Part shown: positions 16,788 through 26,515 of the stretch, piece after piece
Layout of the letters: every line of letters starts with the position of its first letter
Numbering within the stretch: the first letter of the stretch is position 1
Source of the DNA: an uncultured Pelagibacteraceae bacterium
GTDB lineage: Bacteria; Pseudomonadota; Alphaproteobacteria; Pelagibacterales; Pelagibacteraceae
Reading direction: 5' to 3'
Assembly (NCBI GenBank): GCA_902592965.1
Contig: CACJGL010000001.1
Span: forward strand, 1-64,000
Length of the DNA stretch: 64,000 nucleotides
Translations under genes and position numbers: made by a program
Notes under the pieces: model-generated
The model's input: the letters and a program-made list of their open reading frames with translations, nothing else
The model's database searches: none
Told to the model about the DNA's origin: nothing

Positions 16788-17496
16788 TTTTTAATAAATA
16801 TTTTACTTGAGGAAGCTGCCATTCATAATCTAAATCTAAGCCACCTTCACATTTAATAGGTAAAATATTTTTTCCCATCCATTTCTGGGGTAATAGACCA
16901 GTTTTTAATTTTTCCAAGCATCTTGGTCTAACTATTGAAACGCTCATATCTGCAAAGAACACGTTTCCTTGGGAATCTCTGTCACAATTTAAAGTTTTTG
17001 GATTTCCAAATATTTTGAATGGCACAAATGGTTTTAGAAATCCATCCTTCCCTAATTTTCGAGCTCTTAAAGGGCTCCACATATTATATATAGAACAACT
17101 GACTGCGGAGTCTGCTTTTTTGTTTTTTTTTAGTTTATTTATACCAGCATTGATTACATTTTTTGTTACAAGTGGGGCATTTGCAAATAATAAAATTACA
17201 AAATCAATTTTTTTTATTTTTTTTTTTATCTCGAAATACGCATGCTCAAAAACATGGTCGCCCAACGATTTACTATTTGCGAGACTTTGTGGCCTATCAA
17301 TTAATTCACAATTGTATTTTTTTGAAATTTTTTTAATTATTGGGCAATCTGTCGAAACGAAAATCTTGCTAATTAATTTTGATTTTTTTGCTGCAATTAA
17401 TGGGTACTCACATAATTTTTTTCCATTAACAGATTTTATATTTTTTCCTGGATAACCCTTGCTACCTGCCCTGCCTATCATTATTGCAATATTCAT
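16765..17496 (-). CDS. neuA: CMP-nonulosonate cytidylyltransferase (NeuA-like)
   Basis: A cytidylyltransferase of 243 aa that would activate a nonulosonic or related keto acid with CTP. IAIMIGRAGSKGYPGKNIKS (residues about 3-22) is the family signature (R-x-G-S-K-x-x-x-x-K-N). IFVSTDCPIIKKISKKY (about 49), LLFANAPLVTKN (about 100) and DLDYEWQLPQV (about 225, the C-terminal Asp pair) complete the active site. I place the start at the ATG at 17496. An upstream in-frame TTG at 17517 would lie inside the operator and -10 box, so it is rejected. The ATG is 7 nt after the -10 box, so the message should be leaderless. It is the first gene of a ten-gene unit. Confidence 0.88.
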   Translation of the reverse strand: MNIAIMIGRAGSKGYPGKNIKSVNGKKLCEYPLIAAKKSKLISKIFVSTDCPIIKKISKKYNCELIDRPQSLANSKSLGDHVFEHAYFEIKKKIKKIDFVILLFANAPLVTKNVINAGINKLKKNKKADSAVSCSIYNMWSPLRARKLGKDGFLKPFVPFKIFGNPKTLNCDRDSQGNVFFADMSVSIVRPRCLEKLKTGLLPQKWMGKNILPIKCEGGLDLDYEWQLPQVKYLLKNGKKNSR

Positions 17497-17503
17497 CGTA
17501 ATT

Positions 17504-17532
17504 ATTATATCGTTCAATTATTGAACAGTAAA
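17504..17532 (-). promoter_or_regulatory. Promoter with embedded inverted-repeat operator (box 1)
   Basis: On the minus strand a -35 TTTACT (17527-17532) is followed by a 17-nt spacer and a perfect -10 TATAAT (17504-17509). The spacer is filled by the inverted repeat GTTCAATAATTGAAC (17512-17526). The ATG of the CMP-sugar synthetase follows 7 nt after the -10, so the transcript would start at or next to it. The upstream gene ends at 17541, only 8 bp before the -35, so there is no room for a terminator. It is identical to box 3 at 29 of 30 positions including the base before the -35. Confidence 0.85.
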
Positions 17533-17540
17533 GAAATTTA

Positions 17541-18476
17541 TCAAATATTTAAGCCTTTGTATAAGTTTTTCATTGTATTAATATTAACATTATTAACTTC
17601 TTCTATAGTATTGAAAGCATTATGACTGCCTAAAATACAATTCCTAAATTTAGTAATTTTACTCTTTTTACTAATTGGTTCTTTTTTAAAAACATCTAGA
17701 GCTGCAAATCTTATTTTTTTTTTTTCAAGCATTTTAATAAGATCATTTTCATTGATTATTCCTCCTCTAGAAACATTTATAATTCCTGAATTTTTTTTCA
17801 TTAATTTCATTTTTTTGTAATTTATTAAATTATACGATGAGCTATTTAAATCACAGGAAGATATTATTATATCTGATTTTTTTAGAAGGAAATTTAAGCT
17901 AGTTTTTTTAATATTTTTGTTTTTAGGTGTTTTTAAATTTTTAATATCATAAAATAGTACTTTCATCCCCAGTTTTATCACCAAGCGTGAGATTTCATTT
18001 CCTATTTTTCCAAATCCAATAATTCCTATAATCTTATTATTTATTAAAAAACCTTGGATTTTGGGCCATTCACCATTTTTAATTTGTTCATGAACTTCTA
18101 AAGTATTACGACTAAAGTTCAAAATAAATGATAATGCAAGTTGAGCAACACTTTTAGTGAATGCATTTGGGGTATTATATATCTTTATACCTTTTTTTTT
18201 TGCATAATTTACGTCAATCGAGTCCAAGCCTGTTCCCCATTTTGATATAACTTTTAATGATTTTGCTTTATTAATAACTTTTTTTGTAAATTCATCATCC
18301 CCACAAATAACTGCATCATATTTAGAAATAATTTTAATAAGCTCTTTCTCTTTAACAACATGCTTTTTTAAAAGAAAAAAAAATTTAATTTTCGAAGTAT
18401 CATATTTTATTTTATTTATTTTTAAAAATTCAATCATAAGTTTCCAAGTAACTAGAACATGTATTTTCTTTTTCAT
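17541..18476 (-). CDS. D-isomer-specific 2-hydroxyacid dehydrogenase
   Basis: An NAD-dependent 2-hydroxyacid dehydrogenase of 311 aa. KWGTGLDSIDVNYAKKKG (residues about 77-94) and TPNAFTKSVAQLALSFIL (about 101) are family blocks. IIGIIGFGKIGNEISRLV (about 150-167) is the NAD site. The catalytic triad is visible as Arg in VSRGGIINENDL (about 237), Glu in FKKEPI (about 265) and His in LGSHNAFNT (about 283). In this context it may make or recycle a sugar-derived 2-keto acid, for example a precursor for the NeuA/NeuB-type genes in the unit. It is the last gene of the unit starting at 29321, following the frameshifted 6-phosphogluconolactonase-like gene by 9 bp. Confidence 0.88.
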   Translation of the reverse strand: MKKKIHVLVTWKLMIEFLKINKIKYDTSKIKFFFLLKKHVVKEKELIKIISKYDAVICGDDEFTKKVINKAKSLKVISKWGTGLDSIDVNYAKKKGIKIYNTPNAFTKSVAQLALSFILNFSRNTLEVHEQIKNGEWPKIQGFLINNKIIGIIGFGKIGNEISRLVIKLGMKVLFYDIKNLKTPKNKNIKKTSLNFLLKKSDIIISSCDLNSSSYNLINYKKMKLMKKNSGIINVSRGGIINENDLIKMLEKKKIRFAALDVFKKEPISKKSKITKFRNCILGSHNAFNTIEEVNNVNINTMKNLYKGLNI

Positions 18477-18485
18477 TTTATTGAC

Positions 18486-19158
18486 CTATTTAGATTTTTT
18501 TGTGCTTTTGTTTATATAATATAATAATACTTTATCCATAGAGATTTTTATGAGTTTTAAGACAGGTATTTTATAATTCTGATGATTGGATAAAATTTTT
18601 TTTAAGATATCATTTTTTTTTCTATCATTAATTACAATTACAATTTTTTTAATTTTTTTAATATAATCTATATTAAGTGATATTCTTCTAAAATTCTCAT
18701 TTTTTTTTTTTGAAATTACAAAATTTTTGTATTTAATTATTTTTTTCGGAAAAATTGAACCAATGTGTCCATCATTTCCTACACCTACTAATGCTAAATT
18801 AGGTTTTGGATATTTAATTATCTTTTTATATATCAAATTTTTTTTTTTTAGATCATTTGTATTTTTTAAATACTCGAAGCTAAAAAAATTTTCCTTTTTT
18901 AAAATTTTACTTTTAATTAAAAATTTATTGATTTTATTAAAGTTTCTATTTTTTTTTATTTTAGATATTCTTTCATCAAATAATATTAATTTTTTTTGGA
19001 TAACCTTATTTTTTTTATATAAGTATTTTAAAAAAAAATTAAAAGTATTTCCACCTGAAATTAAAATAGTTTTATTTCTGTAAAAAATCTTCTCTTACTT
19101 TTAAAAGTAAATTTTTTTCTGAGGTAAATTTTAAAATTTTAATTTTTTTTAATTTCAT
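18486..19158 (-). pseudogene. 6-phosphogluconolactonase-like gene interrupted by a +1 frameshift
   Basis: Joined across one frame change, this region encodes about 224 aa of the 6-phosphogluconolactonase/glucosamine-6-phosphate isomerase family. Frame 1 runs from an ATG at 19158 (inside the end of the upstream gene) through KFTSEKNLLLKVREDFLQK to a TAA at 19072-19074. Frame 2 continues at once with NKTILISGGNTFNFFL (the SGGNT phosphate loop), LILFDERISK and LALVGVGNDGHIGSIFP (the catalytic GxGxDGHxxSxFP). Removing one A from the run at 19075-19077 restores the whole protein. This may be a real inactivation, a programmed slip or a homopolymer read error. A 116-aa reading frame from 18836 alone would lack the first half of the fold. 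Confidence 0.82.
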
Positions 19159-20017
19159 TAATTACTTGATCAATTCCTCTTAATAAATTTATACCTTTAG
19201 AAGGTTTAAGTGTTTGACCTTTAGGAATTTGATAACTAATTGGATTTTTAAAGTAATGAAATTTACTCTTTATATTTTTCAGATATTTTACTTTATTAAT
19301 TTTAAGTCTTTTTATAATAATTTTTATTACTGTTTTTACCTGAATTTTTTCTTTTCCAATTATATTAATATATTTATTATTATATTTGCTCGATAATATT
19401 CTATAAGTTAAAATTGTTGCATCCTTTACATTAATGTAATTTCTTATTTCTTCTCCTGAACCATATCTTATGATCTTATTATTTTTTATACCTTGGTAAA
19501 TTAAATTATATATTGCATTATTAATACTTGAACCAACACCATATATTGAGCCATATCTTAAAATTGAAAAGTTTATATTGTATTTTTCGGAATAATTTTC
19601 AATTATATTTTCACAGGATCTCTTTGTGGAACTATAAAAACCACCCTGATTACTCATCGCATAAATACTACTAGCAAAAATAAATTTCTTTAAATTCTTA
19701 GAATTTCTCAAGGCTTCTAAAATATTTACAGTTCCAATTATATTGCTTTCTATAGTATTCAATGGATCTTTATTAGCCTCATCAAGATCTGAAATTCCAG
19801 CAAAATTAAACACAAAATTAAATTTTTTTATAAAATTTTTTATATGACTTTTTTTTTTTATATCTCCTTTTATAAATTTTACATTTTTATTTAAGTTATA
19901 ATTTTTTTTTCTATCAAATATATAAACATTAAAATTTTTACTTAATAAATAGTTACTAAGATATAATCCCAGAAATCCTGAGCCCCCAAAAATTAATGCA
20001 TTATATTTTTTTTTCAT
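19139..20017 (-). CDS. NAD-dependent epimerase/dehydratase
   Basis: An extended SDR of 292 aa for nucleotide sugars. LIFGGSGFLGLYLSNYLL (residues about 8-25) is the NAD site. NFAGISDLDEANKDPLNTIE (about 71) is the loop after strand four, KFIFASSIYAMSNQGGF (about 110-126) holds the catalytic Ser, and FYSSTKRSCENI (about 126) holds Tyr and Lys. LRYGSIYGVGSS and RYGSGEEIRNYINVKDAT follow. The SIYAMSNQGGFYSSTK stretch departs from the usual SVYG core, so substrate assignment is unsafe. It is 9 bp downstream of a putative glycosyltransferase, and its last codons overlap the start of the broken 6-phosphogluconolactonase-like gene by 20 bp. Confidence 0.82.
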   Translation of the reverse strand: MKKKYNALIFGGSGFLGLYLSNYLLSKNFNVYIFDRKKNYNLNKNVKFIKGDIKKKSHIKNFIKKFNFVFNFAGISDLDEANKDPLNTIESNIIGTVNILEALRNSKNLKKFIFASSIYAMSNQGGFYSSTKRSCENIIENYSEKYNINFSILRYGSIYGVGSSINNAIYNLIYQGIKNNKIIRYGSGEEIRNYINVKDATILTYRILSSKYNNKYINIIGKEKIQVKTVIKIIIKRLKINKVKYLKNIKSKFHYFKNPISYQIPKGQTLKPSKGINLLRGIDQVINEIKKN

Positions 20018-20026
20018 ATTGTAGTT

Positions 20027-21646
20027 TCACTGAAGAATTATTTGATTTTTTTTTGTCAACTCATTAAATATTTTTTTTTTAAAATTTTTATTAATAAATA
20101 TTTTGTTGCCTGATTTAGTAGATTTTATTAGATAATTACTTAATTCACTAATATTCGAACATACTTTGTAATATGATTTTGGAGTGTTCATAAGTTTCAA
20201 ACTATAAGCATCTGTGAAATTGTCAAATGGAAAGCATAGCTTGCAACCTGCTGCTAATGTTTCCATTATAGAACTTGTAGCACCTGAAGTAATAGTTATT
20301 TTAAATTTAGATGCTAAATTAAAAATATTTCCTTTAACCAAATAAATATTTTTTTTGTCCAAAACATTTACTATTTTTGTAATATCCATTAATGGATGAG
20401 ATTTTAAATAAATCTTACCACCAAATTTTTTATAAAAATCAGTACTCATTATGTTTTCAATAATTAATCTCGAATTCTCTACATCCAAATTTAAATTTAC
20501 TAAAACACTATTAAGGTACTTTTTTTTTATATTTATATTTTTATAAACGTGATTAAATCTAAGAGCCGGTCCTAATACTATATCTATATTTTTATAAAAT
20601 TCCTTTTTTGGTTTAATTAGATTTTTACCAATACATACTATTTTGTTTGGTAAAAGATTATATTTTTTTTCGAAGTTTAAGGGATCTAAACACATAAACT
20701 CTTTGTAAGATGTAAAACCTTGGTAACCAATAGTTTCAATATTTTTTGCAAAAGTGTTAAAACCAAGATTTAAACCCTTATCTACAGCTGTATTTTCAAA
20801 CCAATTGACGAATTTTTTAATATAAATTTTTTTGTTTGAAAGTCTTTTTGCGAATAAATAATTTTGAATACCTATAATTGAAGCGTTTATATTCCTATTA
20901 CGTAAAATTTCATCATTTATTATTCTAGAAATATTAATTTTATTATAATAAATATTTTTAACGAATAATTTTTTTCTTCTAAATATATAAAAAATTGAAA
21001 ATATAAAATCATTAAAATTTAATAAATCAAATTTGTTTAAAAATTTTTTTGATCTTTGAATTTTTATTGTAGTTTTTATTAAATTAAATATTTTTAAATT
21101 AACTATAGTTGGAAAGTACATAACATTTTTTTTTCTTTCAAAAAAATGATTATAATATCTATCCTCGAGTAAATTTGCAGATGAAATAAATTTATCTACC
21201 AAAATTATTTTTTTTGAATTTTTTTTTAATTTATAATGATTTGTATAAATCTTAGATGTTAAAAAAACTAAAAGATGTTTTATGATAGTTATAAAAAAAT
21301 TTGAATATTTTTTTTCTTTTTTTAATTCAAAATTATACTTGGGAAACCTATTTTTTAAAATTTTATATAAATTTTGATTGTCTAAAATTATTTTATTTAT
21401 TGGAATTTTTTTTAAATAAAAATATTCAATTGTATCAATTATACATAAAAAATGAAAAAGTTTAGTTGAGTAATTATTTCTCTCACCGATTGGTGAAACC
21501 CACCAATCAATTTTTTGATAATTTTTTTTTGAAGCATTTTCTATAATTTTAAAAAAATCTTTTCTTAACCTTTTAATTTGTTTAACATAGATCTTTCTAA
21601 AAACCTGATCATAAGTCAAAAAATATTTTGTAGTATCCCATATCAT
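20027..21646 (-). CDS. Putative surface-carbohydrate transferase, GT-B-like C-terminus
   Basis: A 539-aa protein I do not recognise firmly. The N-terminus has KIDWWVSPIGERNNYSTKLF (residues about 45-64), a stretch seen in proteins of polysaccharide loci, followed by basic and aromatic text. The C-terminal third has KIYLKSHPLMDITKIV (about 420), then FKITITSGATSSIMETLAAG and CKLCFPFDNF (about 448-477), resembling the donor site of GT-B or capsule-type glycosyltransferases (SGxTSxxExLAxG). It is similar in size and general layout to the LIC12162-type gene at 29446, without that family's QHG and TWGW motifs. There are no clear transmembrane helices. A glycosyl or glycerol-phosphate transfer role is plausible. 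Confidence 0.6.
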   Translation of the reverse strand: MIWDTTKYFLTYDQVFRKIYVKQIKRLRKDFFKIIENASKKNYQKIDWWVSPIGERNNYSTKLFHFLCIIDTIEYFYLKKIPINKIILDNQNLYKILKNRFPKYNFELKKEKKYSNFFITIIKHLLVFLTSKIYTNHYKLKKNSKKIILVDKFISSANLLEDRYYNHFFERKKNVMYFPTIVNLKIFNLIKTTIKIQRSKKFLNKFDLLNFNDFIFSIFYIFRRKKLFVKNIYYNKINISRIINDEILRNRNINASIIGIQNYLFAKRLSNKKIYIKKFVNWFENTAVDKGLNLGFNTFAKNIETIGYQGFTSYKEFMCLDPLNFEKKYNLLPNKIVCIGKNLIKPKKEFYKNIDIVLGPALRFNHVYKNINIKKKYLNSVLVNLNLDVENSRLIIENIMSTDFYKKFGGKIYLKSHPLMDITKIVNVLDKKNIYLVKGNIFNLASKFKITITSGATSSIMETLAAGCKLCFPFDNFTDAYSLKLMNTPKSYYKVCSNISELSNYLIKSTKSGNKIFINKNFKKKIFNELTKKNQIILQ

Positions 21647-21694
21647 TAATTTTATATAATTAAAAAGTTAAAACATACCATCAAAGTTTTTTTT

Positions 21695-22825
21695 TCATTT
21701 AACAATCTCTTTTAATTTCGAAAATAGTTTTGATGAAAAAATTTCCATTCCTTGGTCGGAGAAGTGAATATTATCTAAATAATTTTTTCTAATATTTGGG
21801 ATTTCTTTTTCCATATCTACAAAATAAATACTATTTTTCGTAGATAATTCTCTTATTATTATGTTTTGTTTTTTTATAATTTCATTGAACTTATTAAATT
21901 TTTTATCAAATTTGATTTCATCATATAAATAATGGCAATATGTACAAATTATTAATTCTATGTCTTGTGATTTACAGGCCGAGCTAAAAATTTCTAAATT
22001 TTTTTTAAAACTTAATAATCCTTTAGAATAATCTGCATTTAAATTTACCTTACCTTTTGAAATAAATCTTTTTATAGAACTTCTAATATTGTACAAAAAA
22101 AATTTATTAAACAAATAGTTAAGAAAATTTAATTTAAAATCATAAATAAAATTAGAAAATTTAATTATATTTTTACTTTGATTAAGGTTTTTTTTATAAT
22201 TTGAAAAATCTTCTTTAAATTCATCTACCAAATATGCCTCAATATCATTATACCCAAGATACAAAACTATAACATCTGGTTTTGTGTATATATTTTCAAA
22301 GATTAATTTATATATAATTTCTTGAATTCCATACATTCCTTGGGCAAAATTATTTACTTCAAAATTTTTATTTAAGATTAAATTTTGATTTATTTTGTCT
22401 TCTAACTTTAATGGTATAGATGTTAGCTCGTCTTTTTCATTTGAAATATAATTTGCTATAGCTGAGTCTCCTATACAGTTTATTCTAAAACAATTTTTTT
22501 TTTTTTGAGCTACTACCTCTTTGTTTCCATTTTTACCGTTGAAATATCCGTAATTATTTGTTGATAATTTCGAAATTTTCATGTCTCCATACAGAGGATA
22601 ATAAACTTTTATATCCTTTTCAGATATTGATTTATTTTTTTTTTGTGTAAATGTTAAATTATGATGAAAGTCAAAGTGGCTATTTGATAAAGTATTCTTA
22701 ACCTTAAACTTATAATTATATTTATTTTTCTTTTTAAAAAAAAAATTAAATAACAAAACAGTTAATAAAATTGATGCTATTATTAAGATAAATATTAATA
22801 ACATGTTTGAATTTAATATTATCAT
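21695..22825 (-). CDS. Membrane-anchored SGNH/GDSL hydrolase
   Basis: A 376-aa protein with one N-terminal membrane segment (residues about 8-32, LLIFILIIASILLTVLLFNF) followed by Lys, so the catalytic domain probably faces the periplasm or lies on the membrane face. Block I is INCIGDSAIANYIS (about 116, nucleophilic Ser in GDS), block III is VLYLGYNDIEAYLVDE (about 188, with GxND), and block V is YLDNIHFSDQGMEIFSSKL (about 348-366, Asp and His of the catalytic dyad). The family removes or transfers acyl groups; in a polysaccharide operon, sugar O-acetyl turnover is the natural role. It lies between the ABC flippase and a putative transferase. Confidence 0.83.
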   Translation of the reverse strand: MIILNSNMLLIFILIIASILLTVLLFNFFFKKKNKYNYKFKVKNTLSNSHFDFHHNLTFTQKKNKSISEKDIKVYYPLYGDMKISKLSTNNYGYFNGKNGNKEVVAQKKKNCFRINCIGDSAIANYISNEKDELTSIPLKLEDKINQNLILNKNFEVNNFAQGMYGIQEIIYKLIFENIYTKPDVIVLYLGYNDIEAYLVDEFKEDFSNYKKNLNQSKNIIKFSNFIYDFKLNFLNYLFNKFFLYNIRSSIKRFISKGKVNLNADYSKGLLSFKKNLEIFSSACKSQDIELIICTYCHYLYDEIKFDKKFNKFNEIIKKQNIIIRELSTKNSIYFVDMEKEIPNIRKNYLDNIHFSDQGMEIFSSKLFSKLKEIVK

Positions 22826-22885
22826 TGAGTTTTTTTAATTACAAACCTTTTAATCACTTTAATTTTAAAATTGATCATAAATATT

Positions 22886-24574
22886 TTAAGAAAATTTAAT
22901 TAATTTTTTTTCTTTTAATTCATATACTGTGTCACAAATATTTAAATTTTCTAAGCTATGTGAAATCATCAAAATTGTTACATCTTTTTTTAATTCCTTT
23001 AAAAAACCAATAATATTTTTTTCTGTTTCTTGGTCTAAAGAATTTGTTGACTCATCAAGTATTAATATTTGCCTCCCAAAATATATTGCTCTTGCGATAG
23101 CTATCCTTTGTGCTTGACCTCCTGAGATATTTTTTCCATCCTCTGAGATGATTTCATCAACAGAATTAGGAAGTTTTTCTATAAAATTTTTCAACTGACA
23201 CTTTTCAATAGCATAATTTAATTTAGATACATTAATACTTTCATTATCTACTCCAAAAGCTATATTTGCTTTAATTGTATCATTTATTATTAATGGTTTT
23301 TGAGGGACATAACTAAAAAAATTGTGACAAACTCTATCAATAGGTTTGTCGTTAATATATATTTTTCCAGTTGATGGCTTAAACAGACCACTGATTATAT
23401 TTATTAACGTAGATTTTCCAGAGCCAGTTTTTCCAAAAAATCCAATTATATTACCTTTATTAAAATTTAGATTTAGGTTGTTTAAAATATTTTCATCATT
23501 ATTCTTAAATTTAAAACCAATATCCTTTAAGATCATTTTTTCAAATTTTTCAAATTTGTAATCATTATTTTTAGAAATTGGGTTTATAATTTTTCCAGAT
23601 AATTGCTCATTTATGACTTCTACTGATGGCAATCTTGTATTCAGCTCCTGAAATCCTGCCAATATTTTAGAAAAGCTTGGAAATGATCTAAGAAGACATA
23701 TGGCAATTAATGCTAAAATCTCTAGTATTGAATTATTATCATAATTATAAATATTTTTTAAAGCAAAAATAGTTCCAACTACTATAAAAAATATTATAAA
23801 TTCAAAATAATATCTTGGAATTGATGAAACAAAAGAAGAGTAAAGATTAAGTTTGTTGACTTTATTAAGATTATATTCGATTTTTTTGTCAAAAAATTTT
23901 TCTAGGGTATATATTTTTATCTCGTTAAGCCCATTGATACTTTGAATAACTTTTTTATAAAGAGCGTTATCAAATAGTATTCTTTCTTTAGCAAAAGACA
24001 GTAAATTTGATTTAAATACTAAGTAATAAATTGAACCAAAAAATAATATTGTAATTACAATAAGCAAAGTAAGTTTAAAATAATTAAAAAATAGAAATAA
24101 AAGTATACTACTAACATATACAACTTCTGTGAATATTTTAAGAATAGCAGAAATAAATAAAATTACTGATTTTGTTTCATCAGTTAAGTATCTTAATTTA
24201 ATTATTGAATTTATTCTTGAAGATTCCTCAAAGTCTAAAAATAAGTACTTTCTAAGAAGTTTTAAAAATATTTTTTTTTGAAAATCTATTTCAATTTTTT
24301 TTTGATAGTACAAACAATATATTTGAAATATAGTTTTGAAAGAAAATACAATTAATATCAGAATTAAAGTATAAGTGGTATTTTCCTTTAAGATTTGAAA
24401 ATACTTGAGTAATTGTATTTCATTATTAGAGCCTAATAAAGTTACTATCAAAAATAAAAAAACTGTTAACCCTAAAATTTCTAATATTATATTTATTAAA
24501 TTTATTAAAAGATAGAAAAATAATTTTTTTTTATTTTCGTCAACAAAATAATAAATAAATTTTTTATATGCCAT
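22886..24574 (-). CDS. ABC transporter, fused permease and ATPase (PglK/MsbA type)
   Basis: A half-transporter of 562 aa that should work as a homodimer, flipping a lipid-linked saccharide across the inner membrane. About six hydrophobic segments cover residues 1-310 (for example LLINLINIILEILGLTVFLF and IIFFIVVGTIFALKNIY). The ATPase domain has NIIGFFGKTGSGKSTLINII (about 375-394, Walker A), a Q-loop in SYVPQKPLI, ISGGQAQRIAIARA (signature) and ILILDESTNSLD (Walker B), then MISHS (switch His). The Walker B context is ESTNSLD rather than EPTSALD. No Wzx flippase was recognised in the window, so this is the only visible export candidate for the locus. PglK, the Campylobacter flippase, has the same layout. 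Confidence 0.88.
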   Translation of the reverse strand: MAYKKFIYYFVDENKKKLFFYLLINLINIILEILGLTVFLFLIVTLLGSNNEIQLLKYFQILKENTTYTLILILIVFSFKTIFQIYCLYYQKKIEIDFQKKIFLKLLRKYLFLDFEESSRINSIIKLRYLTDETKSVILFISAILKIFTEVVYVSSILLFLFFNYFKLTLLIVITILFFGSIYYLVFKSNLLSFAKERILFDNALYKKVIQSINGLNEIKIYTLEKFFDKKIEYNLNKVNKLNLYSSFVSSIPRYYFEFIIFFIVVGTIFALKNIYNYDNNSILEILALIAICLLRSFPSFSKILAGFQELNTRLPSVEVINEQLSGKIINPISKNNDYKFEKFEKMILKDIGFKFKNNDENILNNLNLNFNKGNIIGFFGKTGSGKSTLINIISGLFKPSTGKIYINDKPIDRVCHNFFSYVPQKPLIINDTIKANIAFGVDNESINVSKLNYAIEKCQLKNFIEKLPNSVDEIISEDGKNISGGQAQRIAIARAIYFGRQILILDESTNSLDQETEKNIIGFLKELKKDVTILMISHSLENLNICDTVYELKEKKLIKFS

Positions 24575-24636
24575 TTTTTAATTTTAATTGGTTAAATTTT
24601 TTAAAATAATTTTTAAATATATCTTTAACATAAATT

Positions 24637-26466
24637 TTAATTATATTTTTTTTTAAAAGCTTTCATAAATATGATGGTTGTTAAAATCTGGAATAGTTGA
24701 AAACTATTATTTAACTTATTCTTTTTTAAATTTGTTAATTCCTCTAGAATTTTTTTTTGATTAAAAAAAATTGAATTTTTTACATCTAAAGAATTTACTT
24801 CTTCATAAAAATAATCGAACATTTGATTTCCCAACCAATTTCTTTGAGGATCTACAATTATATTTTTTGTTTTAGTAAAAAATTTATAAATTGGATAATT
24901 TTTGAAAATTTTTTTCATAATAAATCTTGTTTGATTATTATTGATTTTAAGATCATTTTCTAAATTAAAACAGTAAGATGCTAACTCATGGTCTAATAAT
25001 GGGACTCTGTTTTCAACACTCGAATTCATAGCTAACCTATCCATATATTTTAAACTTCTTGGTAAATTAACATATGCTATATCAATCATTTGAGATTTTT
25101 GTAAAAAATTTAACTCACTTTCAAATTTATAATTATTAAAAAAATTTTCGTTTAAAACATAATCCATGTAATCACTATTAAAATAATCTGAATTGATAAA
25201 AGGAGTTGAGTCTTTTGTAGATCCATTTTGATAGGACAATGTAATTATATAATTAAGTATTTTTTCTTTATTTTGTTTTTTTAAATAATGAAATATTTCT
25301 TTTTTATTTTTACAATAAGCATCAAGTAAATATGACAAAAAATTATAATGATAACCGCCTAAAATTTCATCTCCACCCGATCCTTCTAAAGCGACTTTGA
25401 AGCCTCTTAAATTGATTGTTTTATAAACTTTTCTAAGTCCAAACAATCTTATTGAGGTGAATGGACTTTCTAATTCAAGACATATTTTTTCGAAATTGTT
25501 TAAAATGTACCTAGGGTTTATTAAAACATTGTTGTTTTTAAAACCCAGAAATTTTGAGATCGATTTTGCTTTTCTAGTTTCGCCTAATTGATTATCTGAG
25601 AAATCATACGTAAATGTCTCTATTTTATCACTATAATTTTTATTAATAAGATAACATAGAACACTGCTATCAAGACCTCCGCTTAAAAGTAGAGATAGTT
25701 TAACGTCAGAAACTAAATGCTGAGTTATACTCTTATTTATTAAAGTTGATAAATGTTCGACTTTATATTTTTTATTTTGATCAAATTTTGAGTCATAAAT
25801 TTTCCAATATTTAAATGATTTTACTATTTTTTTTTGAAATGTTTTATAAACAGCTGGTTCGTGATTTTTAATATTTTCAAAAAATGTATTTGTTCCTGAG
25901 TCCAGTTCTTGTTTAAAAAAAAAATTAGCAAAAGTTTTTTTTTCAAAACTATAATACTTTAAATAAGAAATAATTGGTTTTATCTCACTTGAGAATAGAA
26001 TCTGATTTTCATCTTTAAAATAATATAAAGGCTTTATCCCAAATCTATCTCTTGCAGTAAATATACTATTTTTCTTCTTATCAAAAATAACTAAACTGAA
26101 CATTCCTTTTAAAAATTTTAGCATGTTGCTTCCATAAATTTCATATAAGTTAATTAATATTTCTGTATCCGATGATCCTTTGAGTTTAGAAATATTATTT
26201 ATTTTTACTTTAAGATCTTCCGCATTATAAATTTCTCCATTAAATGCTATAACATATCTACCAGAGTGGCTTGTCATAGGCTGTCTTCCGTTTTTAGACT
26301 GATCAATAATACTTAAACGATAAAATATCATATTTATATTCTTATAAACGAATGAATGCATATCGTCTGGTCCTCTATGTTGAATTTCTTTGGAAGCTTT
26401 AATAAAATTTTTCTGATCTAATTTAAAATTGTTATTAAGTTTGTAGTGAACAATAAAACCACACAT
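24637..26466 (-). CDS. asnB: Asparagine synthase-like amidotransferase (WbpS/AsnB type)
   Basis: A glutamine-dependent ATP-using amidotransferase of 609 aa. The start is the ATG at 26466, giving MCGFIVHYK with Cys2 as the glutaminase nucleophile; the in-frame TTG two codons upstream (26472) would bury this Cys. IQHRGPDDMHSF (residues about 28), FNGEIYN (about 71) and RDRFGIKPLYYF (about 140) form the glutaminase domain. LSLLLSGGLDSSVLCYL (about 257) is the PP-loop, and ALEGSGGDEILGGYHY (about 360) is the synthetase signature. In O-antigen loci relatives such as WbpS amidate sugar uronic acids, and a uronic-acid route lies at 1-5864. It could alternatively supply asparagine. Confidence 0.88.
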   Translation of the reverse strand: MCGFIVHYKLNNNFKLDQKNFIKASKEIQHRGPDDMHSFVYKNINMIFYRLSIIDQSKNGRQPMTSHSGRYVIAFNGEIYNAEDLKVKINNISKLKGSSDTEILINLYEIYGSNMLKFLKGMFSLVIFDKKKNSIFTARDRFGIKPLYYFKDENQILFSSEIKPIISYLKYYSFEKKTFANFFFKQELDSGTNTFFENIKNHEPAVYKTFQKKIVKSFKYWKIYDSKFDQNKKYKVEHLSTLINKSITQHLVSDVKLSLLLSGGLDSSVLCYLINKNYSDKIETFTYDFSDNQLGETRKAKSISKFLGFKNNNVLINPRYILNNFEKICLELESPFTSIRLFGLRKVYKTINLRGFKVALEGSGGDEILGGYHYNFLSYLLDAYCKNKKEIFHYLKKQNKEKILNYIITLSYQNGSTKDSTPFINSDYFNSDYMDYVLNENFFNNYKFESELNFLQKSQMIDIAYVNLPRSLKYMDRLAMNSSVENRVPLLDHELASYCFNLENDLKINNNQTRFIMKKIFKNYPIYKFFTKTKNIIVDPQRNWLGNQMFDYFYEEVNSLDVKNSIFFNQKKILEELTNLKKNKLNNSFQLFQILTTIIFMKAFKKKYN

Positions 26467-26515
26467 AATCAATTTCTATTCAAAGTTAAAATTAAAAAAA
26501 AATTTATAAATCAGT

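Noticed and set aside
17497-17517. TTG start at 17517 for the CMP-sugar synthetase
   Set aside because: The extra codons would be encoded by the -10 box and operator arm; the ATG at 17496 gives the family's normal N-terminus.
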